From Streptomyces sp. NBC_01460 (lineage in GTDB: Bacteria > Actinomycetota > Actinomycetes > Streptomycetales > Streptomycetaceae), in the NCBI RefSeq assembly GCF_036227405.1, contig NZ_CP109473.1, positions 2,666,001-2,730,000 on the forward strand: a stretch of 64,000 nt of DNA, in the 5' to 3' direction. Within the stretch, counting starts at the first letter, position 1, and each line of letters begins with the position of its first letter. A program made the translations under genes and the position numbers. The notes under the pieces were generated by a model. That model saw only the letters and a program-made list of their open reading frames with translations, had not been told where the DNA came from and did not search any database. Of the stretch, positions 1 through 9,020 are shown in pieces.

Positions 1-341
1 CCCCGACGGCGACGTTACGGCCTCGCGTGCTCGCGGCGGCACTGTTCGGCGGAGGTCGGCCGGCCTCCGCCGAACCCCCCAGCACCACCCACGGCGACTC
101 CGTCGGGCGCAGGCGCCGCCCGGTCGTGCCCGCGCCGACGTTCGGGGTCTCCACCACCGGCGTGACCGGAGTGCGCACGACCGGCTCCTCGGCGCACCGG
201 GCCGGGGCGCCCACCGTCGAAGAGCCCCTGTCCTCGCGCGAGGCCCGGCCGATCGACAGGAACGCGAGAAGACACGGATAACGCCCGCACCGCGCCGACC
301 GGCCTTACGGCAGCTCCGAGCGTCATCGAGAGAGGAAGACT
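1..341. other. Left edge, no convincing gene
   Basis: An 84-codon plus-strand frame (27-281) opens with a signal-peptide-like stretch but then becomes Arg/Thr/Pro-rich and matches no family I recognise. The minus-strand frames look like GC-rich noise. This could be a decayed gene end or the leader of the VOC gene that follows. I see no terminator or RNA gene. Confidence 0.3.
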
Positions 342-737
342 GTGATCATCAACCCCCGGCTCTCCGTGCTCTACGTCAGTGACCAGAGCGCGACGCTGGC
401 GTTCCTGACCGGGACCCTGGGCTTCGAGCTGACGGTCGACGTTCCCCACGGTGAGAACGGTCGCTGGATCGAGGTCCGTCCACCCGGCGCCCAGACCCAC
501 GTCGCGCTCGCCGCCGTCGAACCGGCTGTCGTGGAGACGCTCCGCGCCCTGGCCGGCCGGATGACACACGGCTGGTTCGACTGCGACGACCTCGACGCCA
601 CGTGCAAGGACCTGCGTGAGCGCGGCGTCGAGATCGTCGTGGAACCGCAGGCCACGCCCTGGCGCGAGGGAGGCCGGTGGGCGCAGATCGCGGGCCACGA
701 CGGCAACCTCTACGGGCTGACCGAACGCCACCCCTGA
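342..737 (+). CDS. VOC (glyoxalase/bleomycin-resistance fold) family protein
   Basis: This 131-residue protein is the usual length for a single-module VOC protein with two beta-alpha-beta-beta-beta repeats. Repeat one (about residues 5-60) has the typical opening LSVLYVSDQSATLAF followed by LGFEL. Repeat two (about 70-128) ends with GHDGNLYGL, the conserved D-P/D-G-N close of this fold. The GTG start is supported by a GAGAGGAAG ribosome site just upstream. VOC proteins include lyases, dioxygenases and drug-binding resistance proteins; nothing here fixes the substrate. It stands alone, with more than 300 non-coding bases on each side, so it is probably monocistronic. The family call is firm and the function is open. 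Confidence 0.75.
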   Translation: MIINPRLSVLYVSDQSATLAFLTGTLGFELTVDVPHGENGRWIEVRPPGAQTHVALAAVEPAVVETLRALAGRMTHGWFDCDDLDATCKDLRERGVEIVVEPQATPWREGGRWAQIAGHDGNLYGLTERHP

Positions 738-1325
738 CACGCGCTGCCGACTTGTCGGCACATGCACAGAGGTGGCTGGTCGCGCACGAGGCAGCCCCCT
801 GCGGAGCGTGCGATGGCGCGCCGACGCGATGGATCGAGGGGGGTGCGACGTCTCGTCAGGCCGTGGGACGACCGTGGACGGCGGTGGCACACTTGAGACC
901 TACCGCATCGACCGGGCGGCGCCGACGTCACCGCCGTGAACGAGGACGCCACCGTCCTCGGCGGCGCATCGTTCTTCTTCCTCCGTCGCAAGAACACAGC
1001 TGCCGGAACCCGTGAGCGGCCGGGCGCGGTCGACCGCACCGTTCCAGGATCGTCGTGACGCGCGGACCGGGCGATCCGACCGTATCCAGGTTGTGCGGGC
1101 GCTTGGCCGCGTGCACCAGCTACGAGAAATCGGAGCCCAAGGGGCGAGCCTTCCTCGCTGTGGACCGAGCTGGGCGTTCGGGGGTCGCCGACATCCAGCA
1201 TGCTGAGGCCGAAGAGCTTCGGTCACAAACGGATCCGAGTGACTAACGTCACTCAGCCCTGGTCTTCTGCTGAGAGAGTGTGCCCGTATCTTCAAGAAGT
1301 ATCTTTTAGGGGTGGGCGAACTCTC
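738..1325. other. 588-base gap with only decayed-looking frames
   Basis: No frame here has a family signature. A short plus-strand stretch near 935-1056 reads like a protein tail (DATVLGGASFFFLRRKN) but has no start and no upstream continuation, so it may be a gene remnant. The last 100 bases are less GC-rich and probably carry the promoter of the membrane protein that starts at 1326. Confidence 0.35.
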
Positions 1326-1670
1326 ATGGTGCCGGACGGTTCGAAATTTGTCCGTTTCACGGTCGGAGCAGCTCGACTTTTTACCAGAGGTGCCCTCTGG
1401 GGGGTCGCAGTAGCGTTGACCGCTGTAAGCGCGTGGATGTTCTGGCTCATCGTGATGGGCGGCGGCGGCTCAAAAATAGCCACATGGGCTGCGGCCCTTG
1501 TCGTTCCAGGAGTGCTTTTCAGTTTGATTGCTCAATACCAGCGAAAAAACTCCCGCGCCGATCGCCCTCGGGGCATCTACCCCTCCTCGGCAGCCCCGGA
1601 CTCCGAGCACGAGAAAACTGCGTCGTCGTCGCCGGGTACCGATTCACAGGGTGCCCGCCGCATGAACTGA
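1326..1670 (+). CDS. Small two-helix membrane protein, unknown function
   Basis: The protein is 114 residues. I start it at the ATG at 1326 (MVPDGSKFVRF) rather than at an upstream ATG in the same frame, because a GGGGTGGG ribosome site sits 8-15 bases before it and the upstream extension is low-quality sequence. Two hydrophobic segments are visible: about residues 21-43 (LWGVAVALTAVSAWMF onward) and about 50-68 (TWAAALVVPGVLFSLIAQY). A charged, Ser/Pro-rich tail of about 45 residues follows and probably lies in the cytoplasm. I recognise no family. Base composition is lower in GC than the surroundings (many AAA and TTT codons), which suggests foreign origin or weak expression. It is convergent with the downstream protease gene. 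Confidence 0.5.
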   Translation: MVPDGSKFVRFTVGAARLFTRGALWGVAVALTAVSAWMFWLIVMGGGGSKIATWAAALVVPGVLFSLIAQYQRKNSRADRPRGIYPSSAAPDSEHEKTASSSPGTDSQGARRMN

Positions 1671-1783
1671 TGATCGATCATGCACGCAGGCGAAAGCGAC
1701 ACTGCAACTCTCCTCCGCATGATCGGGAAGATGGAGCGCGGTGGCTCTCCGTCAGTTCCTCGCACCGATTCCCTGACTCTGCA

Positions 1784-1822
1784 GAATTCGGCACCACCGG
1801 CAGAACCGGTGGTGCCGAATTC
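1784..1822. terminator. Perfect 17-bp hairpin between convergent genes
   Basis: The arm GAATTCGGCACCACCGG (1784-1800) pairs exactly with 1806-1822 across a 5-base loop. It lies between the plus-strand membrane protein and the minus-strand metalloprotease, so it can serve as a bidirectional terminator. There is no U-tract, as is common in Streptomyces. The rest of the 1671-2009 gap shows nothing else. Confidence 0.6.
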
Positions 1823-2009
1823 GCTCTGACAGCGCAGGTGCTTTTCTTACGCCCCGTTGCTCAGGTGGGGGTACGCCTCCCGCTCGTGCAGCAGTTTCAC
1901 GTGTCCCCCTTGCCGGCCCTCGGCCGAACGGCAGATCACCCGTCCGATCAGTGGCCGGATGAAGGCGAAGGCAGGGGCTTCATCTCGGAGTGAACCCCCG
2001 AGTCCTTGC

Positions 2010-3128
2010 TCAGTAGATGCTACGAAGACCGAGGACATCTCCCTTGCCCAGAGTCCTCGCTATCGTCGAGCAGAGGATGGAGTTGGTGGTCATCGTGAGA
2101 TTCGAGTGTGCCGAGGAGACGTGGCCCATCCCGAAGACGTGCCCGGCCTCGTGCGTTCCGACGGAGCGGATGTCGTACAGGTTCGAGCAACTGCTGGTCG
2201 GCGAGTTCGTGAAGTTGTAGTCGGTGGTGTTGAACCGGACGTCGGCTTCACGAAGGTCGTTCTTGACTCCCGGGGTGGGCCAGGACCACCAGCAGGTCGT
2301 GGCGACTACACCGCTCTTGAGGTTGCCGGCGTCCCACGTGCTCTTCCCGTCACGGGACGTGCACGAGGAACTGCTGTTGATGTCGGCCTCGTAGGTGGTG
2401 GTGCCCGAGTAGTGTGAGCTCGCGGAAACCGAGTCGCCGTAGCCGCAGTTGTTGTAGCTGCCGGTGATGTTGTTGATGGCGTCGGCGAAGGCGGCCTGGG
2501 CGCTGCTGCGGGAGAGACCGCCGGGCATGCCTCCGTCACCGATGTACCAGTTGTAGGTGCCGTACTCCTTGAGGTCGTTCGTGGAGTAGGAACCGTCACT
2601 GCACGCGCCCGCGGCGCTGGGGGAGTCCAGGTCCGGGAGTTCGGGCTCGACCCCGGAGGAGGAGTCGAGCGCGTCCGGGTCGACGCTGTCCGGCTCGTCG
2701 GTCACGTCGTCCGGGGTCGTGCTGGGGTTCCCGAGACTGTCGGTGGCGTCGATACCGCCGGTGGGCGCGTCCGGACTCGAGTCGCTCAGGTTGTAGGAGA
2801 CGACGCCGTCGGCCGACACCTCCAGGCTGAAGCCCAGCGACTCTCCGTCGGCGGTCAACGTGTCCACGCCTACCGCGGTGTTGGGTTCAGGCACCGTCAC
2901 GCCGGTACCGCCGAAGGTGACCACTCGGCCGACCACGGGACAGCTGATCACCGACGTGCCCGCCGGCAGTGTGCTGACGGTCAGCTCTCCGGTGGCGGGC
3001 GGACAGACCTGCGGTCCGTCCAGGCCTCCCCCGTCTGCGTACGCTCCGCCGCCGACGAACGAGATCGAAGCCGTCAAGGCGAACGCCACGAGGCCTCTGC
3101 CCGCGAGTCTCCGGTTGTTCCTAGCCAC
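2010..3128 (-). CDS. Secreted matrixin-type zinc metalloprotease
   Basis: The protein is 372 residues and starts at a GTG preceded by GGGGGT. A Sec signal peptide covers about residues 1-31 (hydrophobic core LVAFALTASISFVGG, cut after AYA). Residues 32-190 are an Asp/Ser/Pro-rich linker with little recognisable structure. The C-terminal part is the protease: THEAGHVFGMGH near residue 328 is the metzincin HExxHxxGxxH zinc site, with the Glu as general base, followed by a Met about 15 residues on (SNLTMTT) that fits the Met-turn. Several Cys residues suggest disulfides outside the cell. The likely role is degradation of external protein; substrates are unknown. It faces away from the subtilase gene and shares its upstream gap, so the two secreted proteases may respond together. 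Confidence 0.8.
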   Translation of the reverse strand: MARNNRRLAGRGLVAFALTASISFVGGGAYADGGGLDGPQVCPPATGELTVSTLPAGTSVISCPVVGRVVTFGGTGVTVPEPNTAVGVDTLTADGESLGFSLEVSADGVVSYNLSDSSPDAPTGGIDATDSLGNPSTTPDDVTDEPDSVDPDALDSSSGVEPELPDLDSPSAAGACSDGSYSTNDLKEYGTYNWYIGDGGMPGGLSRSSAQAAFADAINNITGSYNNCGYGDSVSASSHYSGTTTYEADINSSSSCTSRDGKSTWDAGNLKSGVVATTCWWSWPTPGVKNDLREADVRFNTTDYNFTNSPTSSCSNLYDIRSVGTHEAGHVFGMGHVSSAHSNLTMTTNSILCSTIARTLGKGDVLGLRSIY

Positions 3129-3701
3129 TCTCTACCCCCAGTTGTCCGTATTGTGTGAAGATCCTTTTGGATTCACCGAGAGGCTAGTAGCCGAGCGATC
3201 ACTTGCGGTACCGCATTTCTGGCCGCCCATGTTTCAGCCAACTTCCACGGGTGGCGACATGGTGCGATCTGGCCGGGCGGGTCCGCATAGCCCCTCCTGC
3301 GCTTGACAGTTGCGGAGTCCGGCCGGATGTGAACGGCGCGGAACACGCCAGCCGTGCGGTCGGACGGTCGCATGACATGGGCGAAGTAGGCGAATTGCGT
3401 GAAATGAGCGAAGTGCGGGTTGATTTCCGGATTTTCGTGATCCCAGAATCAGAGATCATTGACGGCGTGCACTCAAGGCTGCTTTCCTCTGTGTGCGTCT
3501 GGTGAAGATCTATGCCTTGGGGGGACGGACTTCTTCGCGGCCCTGTGTTCCGTACCGTCCACGCACCTCTACGGCTCTCACGCCCGGCGCGCCCTATTCG
3601 TGCCGCGACGCGTGCGCCTACCCGCGTCCAGCGTGGCGGGGGTTTCGCGATTGCTGTATTTTCCCGCGGCCCTTGACGGGCCGCGCTGTAGATGGAGCGA
3701 G
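3129..3701. other. Divergent promoter region between two secreted proteases
   Basis: This 573-base gap separates the metalloprotease (minus) and the subtilase (plus). It is locally AT-richer (3130-3190 and 3400-3480) than the coding DNA, as expected for promoters. The subtilase frame is open leftward to 3459, but that part lacks coding character and ends in a good ribosome site and signal peptide at 3702, so I leave it non-coding. I could not define clear -35/-10 pairs. Confidence 0.45.
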
Positions 3702-6377
3702 ATGAGAAGAACCATATGGTCCACGGTTGCCATGGCCGTGACGGTCGTGGCGATCGGCATGGCACCGGCTCATGCCGAGCCGTTGGACTCCAGCGGCCCG
3801 GCCCCGTCGCCGACCGCGAAGGTGGACAAAGCACTGCGCGAGCGGGTCGCCGATGGTCACAAGGTGCGGGTGAACGTCACCACCCGGACCAGGGCCGACC
3901 TTCCGGACGCGGTCCAGGCCGGCGAAATGGTGCGCGAACTGCACAGGCTGCCGGTGGTCACCATGCGGGTCGACGAGGCGGACCTGGACGAGTTGGCCGC
4001 CCAGCCAGGTGTGGTGAGCGTGGCCGAGGACCGGCCGGAGCGCGCGACGCTGGCCGAGAGCGTTCCGCTCATCGGCGGTGACAAGACCCGGGCCGCCGGC
4101 CTGACCGGCGCGGGCGGCGTGGTGGCCGTCCTGGACACCGGCGTCGCCACCCACCACCCCTTCCTTGCGGGCCGGGTGACCTCCGAAGCCTGTTTCTCTC
4201 CCGTCGACGCCGGCTACGGCGCCACAAGTCTGTGCCCCGACGGCACCGACCAGCAGGAAGGCACCGGCTCGGCCGACTCGGAGGCCGGCCCGTGTGCTTC
4301 CCTCGACTGTGATCACGGCACCCATGTCGCCGGAATCGCCGCCGGCAACGGCCAGAACGTCACCGACGCCCCGGCGGCCGGTGTCGCTCCTGGTGCGAGC
4401 ATCTTCGCCCTCCAGGTGTTCAGCCGGATCGACTCGGAGGCCTACTGCGGTCTCGACGCCGCGCCCTGCGTTCTGAGCTTCCCCAGCGCCCAGCTCTCCG
4501 CCCTGGAGATGGTTCTGGACATGAAGCAGTCCGGGATGCCGGTGGTGGCAGCCAACATGAGCCTCGGGGGAAGCACCCAGTACACGGCGGCGTGCCAGAC
4601 CGACGTCCGCAAGCCGGCCATCGACGCGCTCTACGCCGCCGGCGTCGCCACGGTCGTCTCGGCCGGTAACGGCGGCTCCGCCACGGGGGTCACCGCGCCC
4701 GCCTGCGTGTCGTCTGCGATCGCCGTGGGCAGCACCACCAAGCAGGATGAAATCTCCTACTTCAGCAACCGCGGCCCGCTGGTGGACGTTCTCGCTCCCG
4801 GCAGCGACATCGTTTCCTCCGTCCGCGACAACGGCTGGGAGAACCTGAGCGGCACCTCCATGGCCGCCCCTCACGTCACCGGTGCGTTCGCGGTGCTCCA
4901 CCAGGCCTTCCCCACCAAGACGGTGGCCGAGCTGGAGACGCTCCTGAAGAGCACGGGCAAGCCCGTGACCTACTCGGGCACCACCACTCCACGGATCCAG
5001 CTCGACGCGGCGGCGCTGTCGACCCAGCCCGGAACGCCCGCCGGTGAGAACGCGTGGAAGCTCGCGACCAACGGCACGGACACGGCCGGTGCCAACGCGT
5101 TGACGTCGGTCGGCGGGCCCACCTTCGCGGCCGCCGACGCGCCCTACAGCCTCTCCGGAGCTGCTTCCTTCAACGGCAGCACCGCATTCCTGAAGAGCAG
5201 GACGAGCGCGGTCAAGACCACGCAGGACTACACGGTCTCGGCCTGGGTCAAGATCAACTCAGCCGTCGAGGCCACCGCGATCTGCCAGGGCACCAGCAAG
5301 TACCAGGCCTTCTACCTCGGCTATGACGCCACCAACAAGGGCTGGATGTTCCAGACCACGACCACCAACGACGACAACAACGACTGGGTGACCGCCGAGG
5401 GCGGCACCGGCACCGGCCCGGTGGGCACCTGGGCGCACCTGGTCGCCACCTACAAGGCCCCGGTCAGCGGCGTCGCCGGCACCGGTCTGATGACGCTCTA
5501 CCAGAACGGCAGCTACCAGGGCAGGGCCACCAACCTCACCCCCCAGTACGACGCCAACCTGCCCCTGACCGTCGGCGGTTGCGTCAACTCGGCCACCGCG
5601 ACCACCCCGTACAAGGCCTTCCCCGGCAAGGTCGCCGACGTCCACGTCTACCCGTACGCGATGGACGCCGCCCAGGCCGGCAAGGCCAGCGCCACCGTGC
5701 CCACCGGGTGGACGGCCGGCATGCCCGAGGACGAATGGAAGCTGAGCACCTCCGGTACCGACACCGCCGGCCTCAACCCGTTCACCCTCTCCGGCGGCGC
5801 GAGCTGGACCACCGCCAAGCCCACCGGCACCACGCTCACCGGATCGGCCTCCTTCAACGGCAGCACCGGACTACTGAAGAGCAAGCAGGCCGCCGTCAAC
5901 ACCCTGGGCAACTACACCGTCTCGGCCTGGGTCAAGATCAACTCGGCGGTGGCGGCAACCGCGATCTGCCAGGGCACCACCCAGCACCAGGCCTTCTACA
6001 TCGGCTACGACCCCACCAACAAGGGCTGGATGTTCCAGACCACGACCACCAACGAGACCGACACCGACTGGGTGACTGCCGAGGGTGACGCCAACTCCGG
6101 CCCGGTCGGCACCTGGGCGCACATCGTCGCGACCTACAAGGCCCCGGTGAGCGGCGACTCCACCAGCGGCCTGATGAGCGTCTACCAGAACGGCGTCCTC
6201 CAGGACTCCAACCACAACATGACTCCCCAGTACGACTCCAGCCTGCCCCTGACGATCGGCGGCTGCGTCAACTCCGCCTCCTCCACCGCCCCGTACGACG
6301 CGTTCCCCGGCAACGTCGCCGACGTCCACGTCTTCCCGCGCACCCTCACGGCCACCGAGGTCGCGGCCCTCAGCTGA
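3702..6377 (+). CDS. Secreted S8 subtilisin-like protease with two C-terminal LamG-like domains
   Basis: The protein is 891 residues from the ATG at 3702, chosen because GGAGCGAG lies just before it and a clean signal peptide follows (hydrophobic core STVAMAVTVVAIGMA, cut after AHA). Residues about 40-125 look like an inhibitor_I9-type propeptide. The S8 triad is intact: Asp in VAVLDTGVA (about residue 144), His in DHGTHVAGI (about 206) and Ser in SGTSMAAPH (about 386), with oxyanion Asn in ANMSLGG. Two LamG/concanavalin-like modules of about 215 residues follow (about 450-660 and 670-890). They are close copies, both with SWVKINSA(V)-type, GWMFQTTTTN and LPLT(V/I)GGCVNSA segments. These modules usually bind carbohydrate or matrix, so the enzyme is probably targeted to an external polymer or cell surface. 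Confidence 0.9.
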   Translation: MRRTIWSTVAMAVTVVAIGMAPAHAEPLDSSGPAPSPTAKVDKALRERVADGHKVRVNVTTRTRADLPDAVQAGEMVRELHRLPVVTMRVDEADLDELAAQPGVVSVAEDRPERATLAESVPLIGGDKTRAAGLTGAGGVVAVLDTGVATHHPFLAGRVTSEACFSPVDAGYGATSLCPDGTDQQEGTGSADSEAGPCASLDCDHGTHVAGIAAGNGQNVTDAPAAGVAPGASIFALQVFSRIDSEAYCGLDAAPCVLSFPSAQLSALEMVLDMKQSGMPVVAANMSLGGSTQYTAACQTDVRKPAIDALYAAGVATVVSAGNGGSATGVTAPACVSSAIAVGSTTKQDEISYFSNRGPLVDVLAPGSDIVSSVRDNGWENLSGTSMAAPHVTGAFAVLHQAFPTKTVAELETLLKSTGKPVTYSGTTTPRIQLDAAALSTQPGTPAGENAWKLATNGTDTAGANALTSVGGPTFAAADAPYSLSGAASFNGSTAFLKSRTSAVKTTQDYTVSAWVKINSAVEATAICQGTSKYQAFYLGYDATNKGWMFQTTTTNDDNNDWVTAEGGTGTGPVGTWAHLVATYKAPVSGVAGTGLMTLYQNGSYQGRATNLTPQYDANLPLTVGGCVNSATATTPYKAFPGKVADVHVYPYAMDAAQAGKASATVPTGWTAGMPEDEWKLSTSGTDTAGLNPFTLSGGASWTTAKPTGTTLTGSASFNGSTGLLKSKQAAVNTLGNYTVSAWVKINSAVAATAICQGTTQHQAFYIGYDPTNKGWMFQTTTTNETDTDWVTAEGDANSGPVGTWAHIVATYKAPVSGDSTSGLMSVYQNGVLQDSNHNMTPQYDSSLPLTIGGCVNSASSTAPYDAFPGNVADVHVFPRTLTATEVAALS

Positions 6378-6406
6378 GCCCTCTCCGAAGAGGTCTGAGC
6401 ACTGAC

Positions 6407-6447
6407 AGGTGCCCCGCTCCGCCCGACAGGGAGCGGGGCACCTTCTT
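6407..6447 (+). terminator. Rho-independent terminator of the subtilase gene
   Basis: A 14-bp perfect stem (arm AGGTGCCCCGCTCC, 6407-6420) has an 8-base loop, and TTCTTTC follows the second arm. It begins 30 bases after the stop codon. Confidence 0.8.
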
Positions 6448-6823
6448 TCGCACGACTCAGGTGGTTTCGCACGCCTCAGGTGGAGGAACCGAGCAGGCCC
6501 GAGGGACGGATCCGCCGACCAACGCCCCATCTCCACAGCGAGTGCTGACGATCGCGGCGGCGGCGGGATGCGTCCGTCCCGTCGGCAGCCCGTCCAGCGG
6601 TCAAGACCGGCGCCCCGCAAGCGTCCGAGCGGGGCGGCTATCGGTCGGAGCCCGCCCTGCGACCCGCTACGCCCCTGGCACACCTGTCATGGCGGCAGTG
6701 AGCGTTCTGGACGTGGCAGCCTGGACAGCGGGGCTGCGGACGGCCGTCATGTGTCTACCCGTCCGGAGCGCGGGGTTCGGTGTGGCGTCAGCCTTGGACC
6801 CACACCGAACCCCCTTTCCCAGA
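6448..6823. other. Gap without a recognisable gene
   Basis: The frames here are Arg/Pro-rich and lack family motifs, ribosome sites or start signals. It lies downstream of the subtilase terminator and of the minus-strand lipoprotein gene, so no promoter is expected. I see no RNA gene. Confidence 0.4.
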
Positions 6824-7222
6824 TCAGGAGTTGTCGATCAGTTTCTGTACCTCGGGTGGGAACTCCGAGTCGGAGGAAACGGCGAAGAACCTCGCCGTCT
6901 CCGGCGTGTCCCCAACGGCGATGGCGACCTCGGGAGAGAAGCCGTCCACTTCGTATGCGGTCCCCGTCAAACCGGCCGGCTCCTCGCCCTTGTCCAGGTC
7001 GCCGCTGTCGTCACAGGGTGGTTCGGTGGCGACTCCGAGCTTCTTCCCAGGTGTGAATTCCACGTTCCCCACGTCTTGATACGTGATGTCCTGGTAGGTG
7101 TACCGGGCGACACAGGAGGCGCCGCCACCGCCACCGCCACCGCCCTCGGCCGTGCACGCGGCTACTGACATCACCACGGCCGCCGCCACCAGCAAGCCGA
7201 CGGATCGCCTGGTCCAGCTCAT
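6824..7222 (-). CDS. Small lipoprotein, unknown function
   Basis: The 132-residue protein starts at the ATG at 7222, which has AGAGGGGG 8 bases upstream; the same frame is open further upstream but loses protein character. The N-terminus is a type II signal peptide: positive MSWTRRS, a hydrophobic run to residue 20 and lipobox VAAC with Cys23. A run of eight Gly follows as a spacer. The mature domain (about residues 35-132) is acidic, has one visible Cys pair candidate (SCVARY and PPCDDS) and matches no family I know. It is expected on the outer face of the membrane. No conserved partner is adjacent; upstream lies a stretch of decayed genes. Confidence 0.7.
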   Translation of the reverse strand: MSWTRRSVGLLVAAAVVMSVAACTAEGGGGGGGGASCVARYTYQDITYQDVGNVEFTPGKKLGVATEPPCDDSGDLDKGEEPAGLTGTAYEVDGFSPEVAIAVGDTPETARFFAVSSDSEFPPEVQKLIDNS

Positions 7223-7469
7223 GCGTGTCCCCCTCTGTAGATGCCGCAAAGAAGAGGAGTGCCTCCTCCTTGCCGAGTGACCTCTCCATCGCTCAGCACG
7301 GGAATGAGACCGTGCCCTTGGTGAGGCTCTCGCGTTCCGACCTTCGACGTCGGCACCTCGGATCAGGTTCCCCTGCCGCGCGCTTCCTCGGACCGAGGTG
7401 TGATCCTGGTACACCGGCGGCGTGCCACATCCGATCAGCGATCCGAAGCGCCCGCGGACGCGCAACGGC

Positions 7470-7740
7470 CCGACGGAACAGCGGGTAGCAGGCGCCGGCG
7501 CCTCGGCCATCCGCTCGACGGTCGCCACGTCGAACGCGGCAGTGTCGTGGTCGACGCACACCTCGAGGCCGCCGTCCACCTGCCGGCGACGGCCGTCGCA
7601 CCGAACAGCGTGCCGCCGGCTGCTTCCGCGAGCCGCCGCAGACCCGAGGTGAGCGCGCTGTCGAGCGTGAACCGGTGCGTCGCCGTGGCCTCGGCGAGCG
7701 CCGGCGCCAGCGCCTGTGGACGGTCGGTGGGGAAGCGGTT
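7470..7740 (-). pseudogene. Possible remnant of an NRPS condensation domain
   Basis: In one minus-strand frame a stretch reads HRFTLDSALTSGLRRLAEA, like the start of the second lobe of a condensation domain. About 15 codons later, in a different frame, VDHDTAAFDVATVERMAE resembles the end of that lobe. In intact domains about 130 residues separate these segments, so this would be an internally deleted, frameshifted relic. The identification rests on two short motifs and is weak. Confidence 0.25.
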
Positions 7741-7744
7741 CAAC

Positions 7745-8155
7745 GCCTGGTTCGGCGACCGGGTCCGATGCCGGTCCTGCTCCCGGAAACCCTTGTGTGT
7801 CATTGTCCACGCTGCCGACAACGCGCCCGTCCCGGATGCCCACGGAGTGCCCATGCCGTTGCCGCCTTGCGCGGCGAGCGTGCGCCACTGACCGCTGGTG
7901 TCCGTGACGAGTCCCTCCGAGTCGGTGTACCCGATGAATGATCCTGCCTTGCTCGTCGATGTCGGTGGCCGTGAGACTCATGGTTTCGGGGACAGCCAGT
8001 TCGCGGTACGTTCCCGTGGCGCTCGCCGGCCACACCACCAGGATGATCTTCGATCGGACCGAGTCGGTCCCGGCGAGGTCACAGGCGTTGTTGATCGCGT
8101 CGGCCGATGAATAGTCCCAGGACGGCGGCGCACTCCGTCGGTCTGGGCGGAGCAA
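7745..8155 (-). pseudogene. Frameshifted HAF-repeat-like secreted protein fragment
   Basis: The minus strand reads AINNACDLAGTDSV and TDIDEQGRII in one frame, then GYTDSEGLVTDTSGQWRTL in another, then DGRVVGSVDNDTQGF back in the first. The I-N/D-x-x-G-x-I/V-V-G-x pattern is typical of HAF-type beta-repeat proteins. A single extra C near 7935 explains the first shift (GRII to IGYTD). There is no start, signal peptide or stop in a sensible place. I consider it a dead fragment; its intact function is unknown. Confidence 0.45.
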
Positions 8156-8718
8156 GATAGCCGAGGGCCTACGCCATCACGGACGGGATATGACCCGGCC
8201 GCCGGCGCCCCTCGGAAACACATGATCATTCCCGACTGATCGTGAGAACGGTGGAGACCTGGGGCATCACGGCCGGGCGCCAGTGCGGACCAGGGAATAT
8301 GGGCTGTCCGATCACGGCCCTCTCAACCGCACCGAGCGGAAGTCTCGCTTCCGGCCGGCAGGCCGACCAGAGAATCTGGGACATCGGCCAGGCGAACGTC
8401 CGACATAACCATCAGTAACGGTTCGTCGAACGCCACTGAAGACTGCCGCAGGCGCGGGTCGAGGAGCACGCCGCCCAACTGGGCCCGCCTCGAACGCCGC
8501 CAACTCCGCGCAGGCGAAGTCCGCTACCACCATGTCCGTAACTGATCATTCCCGAGTTCGCGACGATCACGCTCATGGAGCGGGTCGACCGCGAAAACGA
8601 CGAGGTCACCACCCCAACCGAGCCGCCCGACGGGCTCTGGCGCACCCCAATGTCACAGAAGGCTGAGCCGCATGGCCGTACGGAGGCGGATCGCGATCAG
8701 CCGCACGGGGATCCCCTC
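8156..8718. other. 563-base gap, no gene seen
   Basis: No frame has family motifs or a credible ribosome site. The stretch is bordered by the decayed repeat protein and the toxin-antitoxin operator and is probably degraded sequence. The stretch near 8550-8660 (plus strand ITLMERVDRENDEV) looks slightly protein-like but too short to assign. Confidence 0.35.
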
Positions 8719-8736
8719 TGTACGTTATCGTGTACA
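8719..8736. promoter_or_regulatory. Likely autoregulatory operator of the toxin-antitoxin pair
   Basis: TGTAC (8719-8723) and GTACA (8732-8736) form an inverted repeat directly in front of the antitoxin start. YefM-YoeB complexes are known to bind operators with a TGTACA core, so this placement fits autorepression by the antitoxin-toxin complex. A second overlapping TGTACA (8731-8736) reaches to within 2 bases of the start codon. Confidence 0.65.
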
Positions 8737-8738
8737 TC

Positions 8739-9020
8739 ATGAAGACGATGAGTGTCACCGAACTACGCGCGGGCATCGCCGACGCCCTCGACGCGGTGGA
8801 GAACGACGCCGAGGAGCTGGTCATCACCCGGACTGGCCATGAGCCGATGGTCGTCGTCTCGCTCGCCGAGTACGAGGCACTGAAAGAGACCGACTACCTG
8901 CTGCGGTCGCCCGCAATGGCCGAGCGCCTGCGCAGGTCCATCGAGCAGGACCGGGCCGGCCAGGGTGCACTTCGCGAGCTGGTGGATCCCGATGACGAGG
9001 CCGGGCCGGGCGCCGCGTGA
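8739..9020 (+). CDS. Type II antitoxin, Phd/YefM family
   Basis: The antitoxin is 93 residues from the ATG at 8739; a GTG three codons upstream (8730) is a possible alternative. The N-terminal half carries the YefM/Phd DNA-binding fold: MSVTELRAGIADALDAV followed by LVITRTGHEPMVVVSLAEY, the classic antitoxin signature. The C-terminal part from about residue 55 (LLRSPAMAERLRRSI) is the flexible toxin-neutralising segment, ending acidic and disordered. It is predicted to bind and block the toxin encoded next, and with it to repress its own promoter through the TGTAC repeat. The stop overlaps the toxin start by 4 bases (GTGA), so the two are translationally coupled. Confidence 0.92.
   Translation: MKTMSVTELRAGIADALDAVENDAEELVITRTGHEPMVVVSLAEYEALKETDYLLRSPAMAERLRRSIEQDRAGQGALRELVDPDDEAGPGAA

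Noticed and set aside
15..890. Long minus-strand open frame of 291 codons at the left edge
   Set aside because: It runs antisense through the clear VOC gene, is Arg/Gly/Pro-rich without motifs, and is explained by codon bias in GC-rich DNA.
1784..1822. Inverted repeat as the end of an insertion sequence
   Set aside because: The two arms are only 5 bases apart and sit between convergent stops, so a terminator explains them. No transposase is present on either side.
1433..1993. 186-codon plus-strand frame overlapping the small membrane protein
   Set aside because: It runs in another frame through the membrane protein and across the terminator hairpin, with no ribosome site or motif.
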